64,000 bases of DNA from G016756615 sp050958605 (GCF_050958605.1 NZ_JBJHDO010000020.1:1-64000), one strand, 5' to 3'. Shown: positions 25,669 through 34,800, numbered from the stretch's first letter. The notes: generated by a model from the sequence alone, not told the origin. Made by a program: numbers and translations.

Positions 25669-27780
25669 TCAGGCCGGCCGAAGCTCGATCAGCGCGTCGA
25701 GCGCCAGCGCGCCCTTGCCCTCCTCGAGGATGACGACTGGATTGAGGTCGATGCTGAGCAGCCGCTGGTCGGCGCTGGCGGCAAATTTCGAGAGGTTCGA
25801 CAGGAGCTTTACCGCCGCATTGATATCTCCCGACGGGCGTCCGCGTGCGCCCTTGAGAATGGCGGCGATCCGGGTGCTCTCGATCATCGCACGCGCCTCC
25901 GCCTCGGAGAAAGGGCAGCGGCGCAACACGGAGTCCTCCATCAGCTCGGCGAAGATGCCGCCTGGGCCGAACACGGCGATCGGGCCGAACACGGGATCGT
26001 TCTTGACCCCCATGATAACCTCCGTTCCGCCTGAGACTTGCCGCGCGACCAGGACGCCTTCGATGCGGGCATTGGGAACGCCGCGGCGCGCGCGTTCCAT
26101 CAACGTCGTATAGCCTTCCTCGACGGCAGCGGCATCGGAGACGCCGAGCAACACACCGCCGATTTCCGTCTTGTGGTGGATATCGGGTGAAAGGATCTTC
26201 AGCACCACGGGATAGCCGATCCGCTCGGCCGCCGCGACCGCCTCCTTCGCGCTGGCGCAGGATTGCTCTTCCGCGAAAGCTATTCCATGTCCGGCAAGCA
26301 GTTCCTTTGCCTCGGCCTCGCTCGGTGTGGCGCTGGGCAGCGCGGCCTGTCGCGCAGGTGCCGTGCCGCTGCTGTCCCGCCGCTCCGCGAAGCTTGCGCC
26401 GAGGCGGCCCATCGCGGCGACGGCGGCGACGGCTCTGTCGGCATCCTCGAACACCGCCACGCCGATCTCCTCGTAGCGACGTGCCTGTTCGCGAGAGAGC
26501 ACCGCGACCAAGACGATCAGCGTTTCGGGAAAGCGACGGCGTTTTTCCGACAGCTCTTCGTAGAGCAGCTTGCCGAAATGTTCTGTCCCGGCCACCTGCG
26601 CGAAAAAGGCGACGATCGAGGAATAGTCCCCCTCGGTCATCATCGCCTCGAGGCACGTGTGCAGCAGCGACGAATCGTTGACGATATGGGCAGTGCAGTC
26701 GACCGGGTTGCGGAACGAGGCAAAGGGCAGAACCGCTTGCAGGCGCTGGCGTGTCTCGGCCGGCATTTCCGGCATCGCAACGCCGCGCGCTTCGGCGGCA
26801 TCGCTCATCAGCACGCCTGCGCCACCGCTCACCGTCATCACTCCGAGGCGATTGGGCGCGGGGTAGATGCCATGCGCGGCGACGCGGGCGAAGTCCAGGA
26901 GTTGATCGGCTGACTGGACGCGGATCGCGCCGAATTCCTCGAAGATGGCATCGGCGACGCGGTCGTCGCCGGCGATGGAGGCTGTATGCGAGGCGGCCGC
27001 CTGGGCGCCGAGCTGGCTGCGTCCGACCTTCATGATCAGCACCGGCTTGCCCGCTTCCCTGGCGGCGGCGAGGCCCGCCATCAGGGTGGAGCCGTCCTTG
27101 ATGCCTTCCATATAGGCGGCGATGACGCGCGTCTTCGGATCCGTCGCGAGATAGCCGATCACTTCGCCTACCGACACGTCGGCCTCGTTGCCGGTCATCA
27201 CGCAGAGCGGCGCGCCGATGCCGGCGTTGCGCGCCAGGGTCGCGAGATGCGAGCCGAAGGCGCCGGACTGGCTGACGATGCTGACGCCCCCGTCGATCGG
27301 CCAGCCCGATTCGAATGTCGTCGTGAAGGTGGGGAACCAGGCGCAGCGCGCATTGAACAGGCCGAGCGAATTGGGACCCAGCATGCGCAGCCCCGACTCC
27401 CGGGCGATGGCCGCGAGTTCGGATTGCGCCTTGGCGCCATCATCGCCCATTTCGGCGAAACCGGACGAAAAGACGATTGCCGCACGGCAGCCTCGCTGGC
27501 CCAGCGCCCGCAGCGTTTCGGCGACTTGTGGCGCCGGCACGGCGACGACCGCGGCTTCGGGGGCTGCCGGCAAATCCGCGATCGAGGCATAGGCCTTCAA
27601 CCCTTGGATTTCCGGTCGGTTCGGATTCACCGGATAGATCGCGCCCTCGAAGCCGGCTTCCAGCATCCACCAGATCGGACGACCGCCGATGCGGCTCCGG
27701 TCCGACGACGCGCCGATCACGGCGACCGACTTGGGTTCGAGGAGGTGTTTGATCGACGAGAAATCGTAGCTGCCGCTCAT
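25669..27780 (-). CDS. Acetate--CoA ligase family protein (NDP-forming acyl-CoA synthetase)
   Basis: A 703-residue fusion of the alpha and beta parts of NDP-forming acyl-CoA synthetases. The N-terminal CoA-binding Rossmann domain starts with EPKSVAVIGASSDRSRIGG. A succinyl-CoA-ligase domain includes SGGAGVLMSDAAEARG, and the C-terminal ATP-grasp domain includes GYPVVLKILSPDIHHKTEIG and GVKNDPVFGPIAVFGPGGIF. It activates a carboxylic acid with ATP or GTP, reversibly. The start at 27780 has AAGG upstream; an alternative ATG at 27828 overlaps the stop codon of the preceding gene (TGATG). It is co-transcribed with the acyl-CoA dehydrogenase upstream. Confidence 0.9.
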   Translation of the reverse strand: MSGSYDFSSIKHLLEPKSVAVIGASSDRSRIGGRPIWWMLEAGFEGAIYPVNPNRPEIQGLKAYASIADLPAAPEAAVVAVPAPQVAETLRALGQRGCRAAIVFSSGFAEMGDDGAKAQSELAAIARESGLRMLGPNSLGLFNARCAWFPTFTTTFESGWPIDGGVSIVSQSGAFGSHLATLARNAGIGAPLCVMTGNEADVSVGEVIGYLATDPKTRVIAAYMEGIKDGSTLMAGLAAAREAGKPVLIMKVGRSQLGAQAAASHTASIAGDDRVADAIFEEFGAIRVQSADQLLDFARVAAHGIYPAPNRLGVMTVSGGAGVLMSDAAEARGVAMPEMPAETRQRLQAVLPFASFRNPVDCTAHIVNDSSLLHTCLEAMMTEGDYSSIVAFFAQVAGTEHFGKLLYEELSEKRRRFPETLIVLVAVLSREQARRYEEIGVAVFEDADRAVAAVAAMGRLGASFAERRDSSGTAPARQAALPSATPSEAEAKELLAGHGIAFAEEQSCASAKEAVAAAERIGYPVVLKILSPDIHHKTEIGGVLLGVSDAAAVEEGYTTLMERARRGVPNARIEGVLVARQVSGGTEVIMGVKNDPVFGPIAVFGPGGIFAELMEDSVLRRCPFSEAEARAMIESTRIAAILKGARGRPSGDINAAVKLLSNLSKFAASADQRLLSIDLNPVVILEEGKGALALDALIELRPA

Positions 27781-27827
27781 TTGGAAACCTTGGATGCCAG
27801 GGAAATCGGTACTGCGGATCGCGCTCA

Positions 27828-28976
27828 TCAGGCTGAGGGCAGGTTGAGAACCGCCTTGGCTATGATGTTGCGTTGCACCTGGCTTGTGCCGCCGGCAATG
27901 GTGGAGGGACGCGATTGGAAGAACATCGTCGCTGCTTCCGCCTGCTCCGCATTGTCCCCGCCGGCCGCAACCCCCGCCTCGGCCGACATCGAGAGGATCT
28001 CTTCGGTGACCGCCTGATAGGTTTCCGAACTCAGCAGTTTCAGGATCGAAGCCTCGGCGCCTAGCTCGCCGCCGTTCTTGACGAAACTGGAATAGTCGGC
28101 GTAGAGCGCCAGGAAGTCCTGATAGTCGAGATGCAACTTCGTGTAGCGGTCAGGGCTGAAGCCGGGAGCCTCGCGGCCGGACGCGGCGGCGAGCGCATCG
28201 AGACGATCCATTGCTCCCTTCACATAACGCGGGCTGCCGACGAACAGCCGCTCGTGGCCAAGCAGGGCTTTTGCGATCGTCCATCCCTTGTGCAGTTCCC
28301 CGACCAGGTTTTCTATGGGAACGCGCACATTGTCGAAGAACACCTCGCAGAACTCGAGCTCGTCCGAAAGGGTTCGGATCGGGCGCACCGTTATGCCGGG
28401 CGCTGCGAGGTCGACGAGGAAGAAGCTGATGCCTTCCTGCCGGATGCGCGGTGAGGGATCGGTTCTGGCGAGCAGGAACATCATGTTCGACTGATGCGCC
28501 ATCGTGGTCCAGATCTTCTGGCCGTTCAGCACCCACTCCTTCCCTTCGCGCAGTGCCGCGAGCCGCAACGAGGCAAGATCGGAGCCGGCATTCGGCTCCG
28601 AATAACCCTGGCACCAGACATGCTCCGCGCTGACGATCTTCGGCAGATAGTACTGCTTTTGCTTTTCCGTGCCGAACTGCATCAGCAAGGGACCGAGCAT
28701 CACCAGCCCCATTTCGTGGAGGCGGGGGACGCCGATGGCGCTCAGCTCCTCGGCGAATGCGATCTGATGGGCGACGTCGAGACCCATGCCGCCATATTCC
28801 ACCGGCCAGGCCGGGGCGATCCAGCCTTTCCCTGCCATCTGCCTGTTGTACTGGGCGACCTCCAGCGGGCCGACACGGCGAGCAACATGCAGCAGGTCGG
28901 GCGGAAATATGCCGGTCACGAATTCGCGGACCATCGCGCGGAATTCGGCCTCGGGCATCGAATTATAGTCGGCCAT
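27828..28976 (-). CDS. Acyl-CoA dehydrogenase (complete FAD motif)
   Basis: A 382-residue acyl-CoA dehydrogenase. It carries the flavin motif WCQGYSEPNAGSDLASL, the strand WVLNGQKIWTTMAHQSN and the C-terminal STIAGGTSQVQRNIIAKAVL. The start at 28976 follows GGAGGAG at 12-18 bp; reading further upstream only crosses the neighbouring TRAP gene. It differs from the second dehydrogenase of this block (34801), which lacks the SEPxxGSD motif, so the two may be the alpha and beta parts of a heterotetramer. It is divergent from the TRAP P-Q-M operon. Confidence 0.92.
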   Translation of the reverse strand: MADYNSMPEAEFRAMVREFVTGIFPPDLLHVARRVGPLEVAQYNRQMAGKGWIAPAWPVEYGGMGLDVAHQIAFAEELSAIGVPRLHEMGLVMLGPLLMQFGTEKQKQYYLPKIVSAEHVWCQGYSEPNAGSDLASLRLAALREGKEWVLNGQKIWTTMAHQSNMMFLLARTDPSPRIRQEGISFFLVDLAAPGITVRPIRTLSDELEFCEVFFDNVRVPIENLVGELHKGWTIAKALLGHERLFVGSPRYVKGAMDRLDALAAASGREAPGFSPDRYTKLHLDYQDFLALYADYSSFVKNGGELGAEASILKLLSSETYQAVTEEILSMSAEAGVAAGGDNAEQAEAATMFFQSRPSTIAGGTSQVQRNIIAKAVLNLPSA

Positions 28977-29030
28977 GTCGATATGATCTCCTCCATTCCG
29001 CGGAAAGGCTCTCGTCCGCTGAGCGAGGAA

Positions 29031-29070
29031 AACGTATCCGCCGTGTTCGGATCGGTCAATTATCCGAACA
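29031..29070. promoter_or_regulatory. Divergent promoter region with a 9-bp inverted repeat
   Basis: TGTTCGGAT (29044-29052) and ATCCGAACA (29062-29070) form a perfect inverted repeat with a 9-bp spacer. On the minus strand TTGACC (29059-29054) and TACGTT (29036-29031), 17 bp apart, give a plausible promoter for the dehydrogenase gene, and the repeat overlaps its -35 hexamer. The repeat is a good operator candidate for the IclR protein encoded at 32233-33024. An AT-rich stretch on the plus side (29069-29089) may hold the TRAP promoter, with TTGAAC at 29083. Confidence 0.5.
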
Positions 29071-29210
29071 ATATTTTTATTCTTGAACGCTTTGTCTGTG
29101 GCTGCTACCCATATCGGACCTGACCGGGAGGGGGCCTGAGGGTACCGGATCGGGATTTTTTGCACGGTCCGCTCCGTATCGGTGCGGCGTGATTTTTTGG
29201 GAGGAGCAGT

Positions 29211-30311
29211 ATGAAGCACGCGATCCGCATTGCCGCCGCCTTCGCGGCACTTGTCCTGACGCCATCGATTGCCGGGGCCAAGACACTGACTTACGGAACC
29301 TATCTGTCGGCCCGACACGCTACGAACGTCACCAGCGTCGTCCCGTGGATGAAGGCCGTGGAGCAGGCGACTGGAGGCTCCTTGACGTTTGAACTGGCGG
29401 CCGATGGCACGCTGGTCAGCGGGCGGGACTCGCTGCAGGGAATACGCGACAGCCTGATCGACATGTCGACGATCGTCGATTTCTATACGCCCAACGACCT
29501 GAAGACGAGCACGATCCTGACCGAGCTCGCCATGCTCGGATCCGACGCGGCCGTCATGACAGCGGCAATCAACGAAATGCAGCTTCTCAATTGTCCGTCC
29601 TGTCTCAAAGAGGGCGAAGACAACAATCTCAAGATCCTCGCGATCTACGCCAGCGCGCCCTATCATCTGATCTGCAACAAGCCGTTCGAGACGCTGGAAT
29701 CCCTGAAGGGCACACGCATACGCGCCACTGGTGCGTGGGCGATCTTCGCGACGTCGATCGGGGCGACGCCGGTCAACATCACCTCCGGCGAGCAATACGA
29801 GGCATTGCAGCGCGGGCAGGTGGATTGCACGCTCATCAACGTTCCGGCGCTGACGAATTATTCGCTTTTCGAAGTCGCCAAATATGTCGTGGACCTTCCC
29901 ATCGGCACCTTTCACGGCGCCCATGTCTTCAACCTGAACTCGTCGGTCTGGGATGGGCTGACGGAAAACGAGAAGAAGGCCTTCGTCGACAACATTCCTC
30001 AGGCCATGGCGAACCTGACCGAGGGTGCGATCGCGGAGGACGCCCATGCGCGCAAGGTGGCAACCGAGGCCGGCGTCGTTTTCGCCAAGCCCGACCCCGC
30101 GCTGGTCGAAGCGCTCGATGCTTTCAAGCAGGACGAGCTCAAGCGCGTCGGTGAGCTTGCAAAGAGCCGTGGCCTCGAGAACACGGACGAACTGTTCGGG
30201 CGCTTCCAGGAATTGATCGCGAAGTGGGATGGCCTGGTTTCGGAAACCGGCGAGGACTGGAGCAAATACGCGACGGCTCTCAAGACCGAAATCTACGACA
30301 AGATCCATTGA
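29211..30311 (+). CDS. TRAP transporter substrate-binding protein (DctP)
   Basis: A 366-residue periplasmic solute-binding protein with a Sec signal peptide (cleavage near AGA-KTL, about residue 23). Family segments include SARHATNVTSVVPWMKAVEQ, GIRDSLIDMSTIVDF, SLKGTRIRATGAWAIFATSI with the conserved Arg, and QRGQVDCTLINV. It has two Cys in NCPSC, about residue 125, which could form a disulfide. GGGAGGAG precedes the start. It leads a P-Q-M operon, unlike the Q-M-P order of the first TRAP set. Confidence 0.92.
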   Translation: MKHAIRIAAAFAALVLTPSIAGAKTLTYGTYLSARHATNVTSVVPWMKAVEQATGGSLTFELAADGTLVSGRDSLQGIRDSLIDMSTIVDFYTPNDLKTSTILTELAMLGSDAAVMTAAINEMQLLNCPSCLKEGEDNNLKILAIYASAPYHLICNKPFETLESLKGTRIRATGAWAIFATSIGATPVNITSGEQYEALQRGQVDCTLINVPALTNYSLFEVAKYVVDLPIGTFHGAHVFNLNSSVWDGLTENEKKAFVDNIPQAMANLTEGAIAEDAHARKVATEAGVVFAKPDPALVEALDAFKQDELKRVGELAKSRGLENTDELFGRFQELIAKWDGLVSETGEDWSKYATALKTEIYDKIH

Positions 30312-30318
30312 GCCGGCG

Positions 30319-30858
30319 ATGACCACGACATCCGAACGGCAGATGCTGCCCCGCCCTGTTCGGGCGGGCACTTCCCTCCTGATGCTCGGCGGCTCCATCG
30401 CGATGGTCGCCATGATGCTTCATATCTGCGCCGACGTCTTGAGTCGGCGCTTTCTCGGTACCCCCATCGTGGGCACGCTCGAATACGTCACCTACCTCTA
30501 TATGGTCGCCGTCGTCTTTCTCCCGCTCGGCCGTGTTCAGGAAGAACGAGGGCATGTCATCGTCGAGGTCGTCTCCCAGCTGATGCCGGCACGGGTCAAT
30601 CTCTGGGTGGATCGCGGAGCCCAGCTCTTCACGCTCGCTTACGTGACGTTCATCGCCTGGTGGGGCTGGATGGAGACTGTCAGGTCGTTCACCCGCAACG
30701 AAGTGGTGACAGTCATCCAGACCGATTTCCCGCTTTGGCCGACCCGTCTCCTGGTACCGCTCGGTCTCGCCGCCATGAGCTTCGTGATCGTCGTTCAACT
30801 CGCCCAGAGCTTCCGATCGGGATCACAGCCTCCTCACAGCGATCCCGCAGCCCACTGA
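30319..30858 (+). CDS. TRAP transporter small permease subunit (DctQ)
   Basis: A 179-residue, four-helix DctQ subunit. Features are DVLSRRFLGTPIVGTLEYVT (the DctQ helix 1-2 junction) and ERGHVIVEVVSQLM. The ATG at 30319 is 8 bp after the dctP stop codon; an upstream in-frame reading from 30229 lies inside dctP and is not membrane-like. It partners the DctM protein encoded next. Confidence 0.88.
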   Translation: MTTTSERQMLPRPVRAGTSLLMLGGSIAMVAMMLHICADVLSRRFLGTPIVGTLEYVTYLYMVAVVFLPLGRVQEERGHVIVEVVSQLMPARVNLWVDRGAQLFTLAYVTFIAWWGWMETVRSFTRNEVVTVIQTDFPLWPTRLLVPLGLAAMSFVIVVQLAQSFRSGSQPPHSDPAAH

Positions 30859-30871
30859 TCCGGAGCCGGAA

Positions 30872-32176
30872 ATGACACCCTTGATGATCGGATTCTCCGG
30901 AATCGTAGTCTTGCTCGTGCTCCTGGCGCTGCGCGTACCCATTGCCGTCGCTCTGGGGGCCGTATCGCTCATCGGCATCGGTCTCGTTCGCGGCTTCGAC
31001 GCGGTCTATGGCGCGGCGCGCACCATGCCTTATGCCTTCGTGGCCAAGTGGGAACTGTCGTCGGTTCCCATGTTCCTGCTGATGGGAGCGATAGCCTATT
31101 ATTCCGGGCTTACGACCAGCCTGTTTCGCGCCATGCGTCTCTGGTTCTCGCGGCTCCCGGGCGGATTGGCGGTCGCCACCAATTTCGGCTGCGCCGGTTT
31201 TGCCGCAGCATCGGGCTCGAGCATGGCGACGGCGGCGTCCATGGGGCGCCTCACCATTCCCGAAATGCGGCGATACAATTACGATCCGGGATTGGCGACG
31301 GGTGTTGTCGCCGCGGCAGGCACCCTCGGCTCGCTGATCCCGCCGAGCATCATGCTGATCATCTTCGGCATGATGACGGAAACCTCGATCGGCAAGCTCT
31401 TCATCGCCGGCATCCTGCCTGGCATTCTGACGGCGCTCGTCTATGCCATCATGATCGTTGCCCGTTGTACATGGAATCCGAAGCTCGCTCCGCCGCTCGC
31501 CGAGAAAGTGAGTTGGGGTGAACGGTTCAAGGTGCTGGCGGAAATCTGGCAACTCCCCATCCTGATCCTGATCGTGATCGTGTCGCTCTACACCGGACTG
31601 GCCACGACCACCGAGGCTGCGGCCGTGGGAGCCCTTGCCGCACTCGCGATGGCTGCCATGAACAGGACTTTGAAAGTGAGCGTCGTCCGCGACTCGGTCA
31701 TAGAAGCGCTGAGGAGCACGTCATCGATCTTGTTCATCTCGTTCGGCGCGATCTTCTTCAGCCGTTTCCTGACCTTTTGCGGCTTGCCGCAATATATGGC
31801 CGGACTTGCGGAGACCATGGCTTTCAGCCCGCTTCTGCTGCTCCTGTTCGTCGGCGGAATCTATTTGATCCTGGGCATGTTCCTCGACCCGTTGGGCCTG
31901 CTGCTTCTGACTGTGCCGATCTTCCTGCCCTTCTTTGAGACGGCGGGCTACGACAAGGTCTGGATGGGGATCATGGTGGTCAAGTTCATCGAGATCGGTC
32001 TGATCACGCCGCCGGTGGGTCTCAATGCATTCGTCGTCAAAGGCATAGTGGGCGACAGCATCAGCCTCGGGACGATCTTCCGCGGCCTCGGCTGGTTCAT
32101 CGTTGCCGAGGTCGTCGTCGTCCTGTTGCTGACGATCTTTCCGGAAATCGTGCTCGTCCTGCCGAACCGTATGTAG
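30872..32176 (+). CDS. TRAP transporter large permease subunit (DctM)
   Basis: A 434-residue DctM transporter. Typical segments are GFAAASGSSMATAASMGRLT (near residues 109-128) and IPPSIMLIIFGMMTETSIGK; the C-terminal half has LGMFLDPLGLLLLTVPIFLP. It starts 13 bp after the small subunit. A perfect hairpin follows the stop codon. It provides the import channel for the second catabolic block. Confidence 0.94.
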   Translation: MTPLMIGFSGIVVLLVLLALRVPIAVALGAVSLIGIGLVRGFDAVYGAARTMPYAFVAKWELSSVPMFLLMGAIAYYSGLTTSLFRAMRLWFSRLPGGLAVATNFGCAGFAAASGSSMATAASMGRLTIPEMRRYNYDPGLATGVVAAAGTLGSLIPPSIMLIIFGMMTETSIGKLFIAGILPGILTALVYAIMIVARCTWNPKLAPPLAEKVSWGERFKVLAEIWQLPILILIVIVSLYTGLATTTEAAAVGALAALAMAAMNRTLKVSVVRDSVIEALRSTSSILFISFGAIFFSRFLTFCGLPQYMAGLAETMAFSPLLLLLFVGGIYLILGMFLDPLGLLLLTVPIFLPFFETAGYDKVWMGIMVVKFIEIGLITPPVGLNAFVVKGIVGDSISLGTIFRGLGWFIVAEVVVVLLLTIFPEIVLVLPNRM

Positions 32177-32180
32177 GGTC

Positions 32181-32208
32181 GGAGCGGGGCGCGTCGGCGC
32201 CCCGCTCC
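32181..32208. terminator. Bidirectional hairpin between convergent dctM and iclR
   Basis: GGAGCGGGGCGC (32181-32192), loop GTCG and GCGCCCCGCTCC (32197-32208) form a perfect 12-bp stem. It starts 4 bp after the dctM stop codon and lies 25 bp from the end of the minus-strand IclR gene. No T-tract follows on either side, so termination may be Rho-assisted or the hairpin may mainly protect RNA 3' ends. Confidence 0.65.
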
Positions 32209-32232
32209 TCGAGGGATCTCCAGATAGTCCGC

Positions 32233-33024
32233 TCAGACGGATTGTGTCTGGCTGATCTGGCCCAGCACCTGCGAAATGTCGCGCGCGGCTGCTACCGTCT
32301 CGTCGATCAGCTGCTGGCTGTGAAGCTGGTAGCGTTCGGTGGGGATGCCGAGAACGACACCCCCGACCAGGCCACCACTGCCGAAAATGGGTGCCGCGAT
32401 TCCGGTAAGGCCCAATGTCGAACCGGCGGTGGTCAGGGCATAGCCGCGCTCGCGAACCTCCTGGAGCAGCGCCTCGATGTCGGCCCTGTCTGTCTTGGTG
32501 TAAGGCGTCAGCTTCCGGAATGTCGTGCGGCTCAGATAGTCGTCGACAAAGCGCTTGGGCAGGTAGGCCAGCAGAACCAGCCCCCCGGCTGTTGCATAAA
32601 GAGGACGCCGGTCGCCCACCGTCGCGGCGAAGCGCAGCGCCTGCGTCGATTCGGCCTTGGCGATGTAGACGAACTCGTCGCCACCGGGAGCCATCTCGCA
32701 GATCATCGCGGTTTCCGACGTGGTCTCGGCCAGACGCCGCAGGATCGGCAGCGCGGCCTCCGGGAAGCGCCTGCGCGCGACGATCGCCGAGGCGAGGCTG
32801 AAGGCCCGGCCCCCCAGGCGGTAGATGCCGTCGGCGTGGTCGACATAGCCGCCCTGGCTAAGCGCGCGCATGAGGTTGAGGACGCTGCTCTTCGGCGTGC
32901 CTATGCCCTTGCTCAAGGCGGCGAGAGTGCAGCCGCGCTCCTCTTCGGCAAGCATCTCCAGAATGGCAAGCAGACGATCGGCCGAGCGGGGCGTCGCGTG
33001 CTGGATGGCTCGTTTCTCGTTCAT
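32233..33024 (-). CDS. IclR-family transcriptional regulator
   Basis: A 263-residue IclR protein. The N-terminal HTH is around SADRLLAILEML and CTLAALSKGIGTPKSSVLNL. The effector domain includes VGDRRPLYATAGGLVLLAYL and GSTLGLTGIAAPIFGSGG. The ATG at 33024 is preceded by GGGAACGGA. A GTG at 33078 would overlap the stop codon of the enoyl-CoA hydratase gene (GTGA), so translational coupling is an alternative that adds 18 residues. It probably governs the second catabolic block, perhaps through the inverted repeat at 29044-29070. Confidence 0.88.
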   Translation of the reverse strand: MNEKRAIQHATPRSADRLLAILEMLAEEERGCTLAALSKGIGTPKSSVLNLMRALSQGGYVDHADGIYRLGGRAFSLASAIVARRRFPEAALPILRRLAETTSETAMICEMAPGGDEFVYIAKAESTQALRFAATVGDRRPLYATAGGLVLLAYLPKRFVDDYLSRTTFRKLTPYTKTDRADIEALLQEVRERGYALTTAGSTLGLTGIAAPIFGSGGLVGGVVLGIPTERYQLHSQQLIDETVAAARDISQVLGQISQTQSV

Positions 33025-33074
33025 TCCGTTCCCGGCTTTCGTAGCTGTCTTTGCGCTAATCTGCAGGAAGTTGA

Positions 33075-33857
33075 TCACCGCCCCTTGAACACTGGTTTTC
33101 GCTTTTCCCGGAATGCGAGCGTACCCTCCTTGAAGTCGTCCGTGCCGAACACGACCGCTTGCGCCATTTCCTCACGAAGCAGATAGGCGTCAAGAGTGTC
33201 GGACAGGCCGAGATCCATGAGCGTCTTGGACATGCCGAGTGATACAGCCGGTCCCCGCGCTATGGAAGCGGCAAGCTCCATGACCTGGTCGAGAAAGCCT
33301 TCATCCGGCAACAGCCGGCTGACCATGCCGATCTCGAGCGCCTCACGCGCCGTATAGCTGCGGTTGCTCAGCACGAAGTCCTTGGCGCGGCCAAGCCCGA
33401 TGACACGTGGCAGCGTCCAGAGCAGGCCGAGATCGGGCAGCACGCCCACGCGCGGGAAGCCGGCGGCGAAATAGGCCTTCTCCGAGGCGACGATGATGTC
33501 GCCCAGCATGGCGAGCGAAGCCCCGGCACCGACCGCCGTGCCGTTGACGGCCATGATGATCGGCTTCTCGACCCGTGCGAAGCCGCGGACGAAGCCATGG
33601 GAGAGCTGCATGCGCTCGCGTGTGGCCACCGTTCCCGGCGTGCTGTCCATGGTGCGCAGGTCCCCGCCGGCACAGAATGCGCCTTCCCGGCCGGTGACGA
33701 CCAGGACCCGCTGCCCGGGATCCCGAGCGAATTCGGCGATGCCCTCGGCGAATGCGGTCTTGAGTTCTGTCGACAGCGGGTTGCGCAAATGCGGCAGGTT
33801 CATCTGCCAGATCATGACCCCGTCTCGCAGCTCGCGGGTGATAGCCTGTTCGGTCAT
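33075..33857 (-). CDS. Enoyl-CoA hydratase/isomerase family protein
   Basis: A 260-residue crotonase-fold protein. The first oxyanion-hole segment is GAFCAGGDLRTM and the second is AVNGTAVGAGASLAML; the usual catalytic Glu region reads RVGVLPDLGLLWTLPRVIG, with Asp rather than Glu before the L-G-L, so isomerase or other crotonase chemistry is possible. AAGGA precedes the start. It forms a minus-strand unit with the SDR gene upstream and the IclR gene downstream. Confidence 0.88.
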   Translation of the reverse strand: MTEQAITRELRDGVMIWQMNLPHLRNPLSTELKTAFAEGIAEFARDPGQRVLVVTGREGAFCAGGDLRTMDSTPGTVATRERMQLSHGFVRGFARVEKPIIMAVNGTAVGAGASLAMLGDIIVASEKAYFAAGFPRVGVLPDLGLLWTLPRVIGLGRAKDFVLSNRSYTAREALEIGMVSRLLPDEGFLDQVMELAASIARGPAVSLGMSKTLMDLGLSDTLDAYLLREEMAQAVVFGTDDFKEGTLAFREKRKPVFKGR

Positions 33858-33897
33858 TGCTCGTTCCTTCTACGTCTCTTGGTTTGCCGTGAATTGG

Positions 33898-34695
33898 TCA
33901 GGCGCGGGGCGTCGGCTGGGGCGTGCCGGCGTAGTTGCGGCCGCCGAGAAGCGACACGCCGCCATCCACGGGAATGAGCGCGCCGGTGATGTAGCTGGCC
34001 AGCGGCGAGCCGAGAAACAGAGCCATGTTCGCCACGTCGTCCTTCTGCCCGACGCGGCGGAGCGGAACCCGGCTTTCGAATTGCGGCCGCTCGGTCTCGG
34101 TCAGCAGGCGACTCAATCCGCCCGTTCCTTCGATCGGCCCCGGCATGATCGAATTCACGCGGACGCCATGCTCGCCCCATTCGAGCGCCAGGACGCGCAT
34201 TACCTGGTCGAGCCCGGCCTTGGCTGCGCAGACATGCACCTGCATGGGAGCGGGCGAGATCGACTGCGGGGCCGAGATGTTGATGAACGACGCGCCCGGG
34301 CGGCGCGCAAAGTCGAAGCCGGCCCGCATGACATGGAATGTGCCCAGGAGATCGATGTCGACCACGGCCTTGAACCCGTTCGGCGACAGGTCGAGCGCTG
34401 GGCAGAGGAAATTGCCGGCGGCGCCGGAGACGAGAACACCGAAGGCCCCATGCGCTTCCTTGGCGGCTTCCATGGCCGTGCGCACCTGGGTGAAATCTCG
34501 GACATCGCCCTGCAGACCCAGGACCTTGCCGCCGTGCTTGGAAAGCTCCTGGACGGCGCCATTCACCCTCTCGGCATTGCGGCTCATCACGGCGACCTTC
34601 GCGCCCGCTTCGGCGAACGCGTCCGCAATGCCGAGATTTATGCCGCTCGTACCGCCGGCGACGAATACCGATGTACCGGCATAATCGAAACGCAT
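33898..34695 (-). CDS. SDR oxidoreductase, 2,4-dienoyl-CoA reductase (DECR2)-like
   Basis: A 265-residue short-chain dehydrogenase. The cofactor loop is VAGGTSGINLGIA. The segment MQVHVCAAKAGLDQVMRVLA, then LEWGEHGVRVNSIMPGPIEG and TGGLSRL, strongly resembles peroxisomal 2,4-dienoyl-CoA reductases, where the Y of the usual Y-x3-K is replaced and the Lys kept. It would reduce unsaturated acyl-CoA with NADPH so that beta-oxidation can continue. The ATG at 34695 follows AGGGAGAGG; a GTG directly before it is less likely. It is divergent from the acyl-CoA dehydrogenase at 34801. Confidence 0.85.
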   Translation of the reverse strand: MRFDYAGTSVFVAGGTSGINLGIADAFAEAGAKVAVMSRNAERVNGAVQELSKHGGKVLGLQGDVRDFTQVRTAMEAAKEAHGAFGVLVSGAAGNFLCPALDLSPNGFKAVVDIDLLGTFHVMRAGFDFARRPGASFINISAPQSISPAPMQVHVCAAKAGLDQVMRVLALEWGEHGVRVNSIMPGPIEGTGGLSRLLTETERPQFESRVPLRRVGQKDDVANMALFLGSPLASYITGALIPVDGGVSLLGGRNYAGTPQPTPRA

Positions 34696-34800
34696 CACAG
34701 CCTCTCCCTTTTGTATTCATATATTAAAACACTATTCGTATTCTTGACCATATGAAGTGCGCGTGCAATAGGGTTTGCAATTTGCAGAAGGGAGATGCGC
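34696..34800. promoter_or_regulatory. AT-rich divergent control region
   Basis: This 105-bp region separates the divergent SDR and acyl-CoA dehydrogenase genes. TTCATAT (34716-34722) and ATATGAA (34750-34756) form a perfect 7-bp inverted repeat with a 27-bp gap. On the plus strand TTGACC (34744-34749) is a possible -35 element, with only a weak -10 (AATAGG) 17 bp further on. AAGGGAG (34788-34794) is the ribosome-binding site of the plus-strand gene. A regulator site here is plausible but not proven. Confidence 0.35.

Noticed and set aside
28977..30413. N-terminal extension of the acyl-CoA dehydrogenase to 861 residues
   Set aside because: The extra part lies antisense to the dctP gene and the strong ribosome-binding site before 28976 fixes the start.
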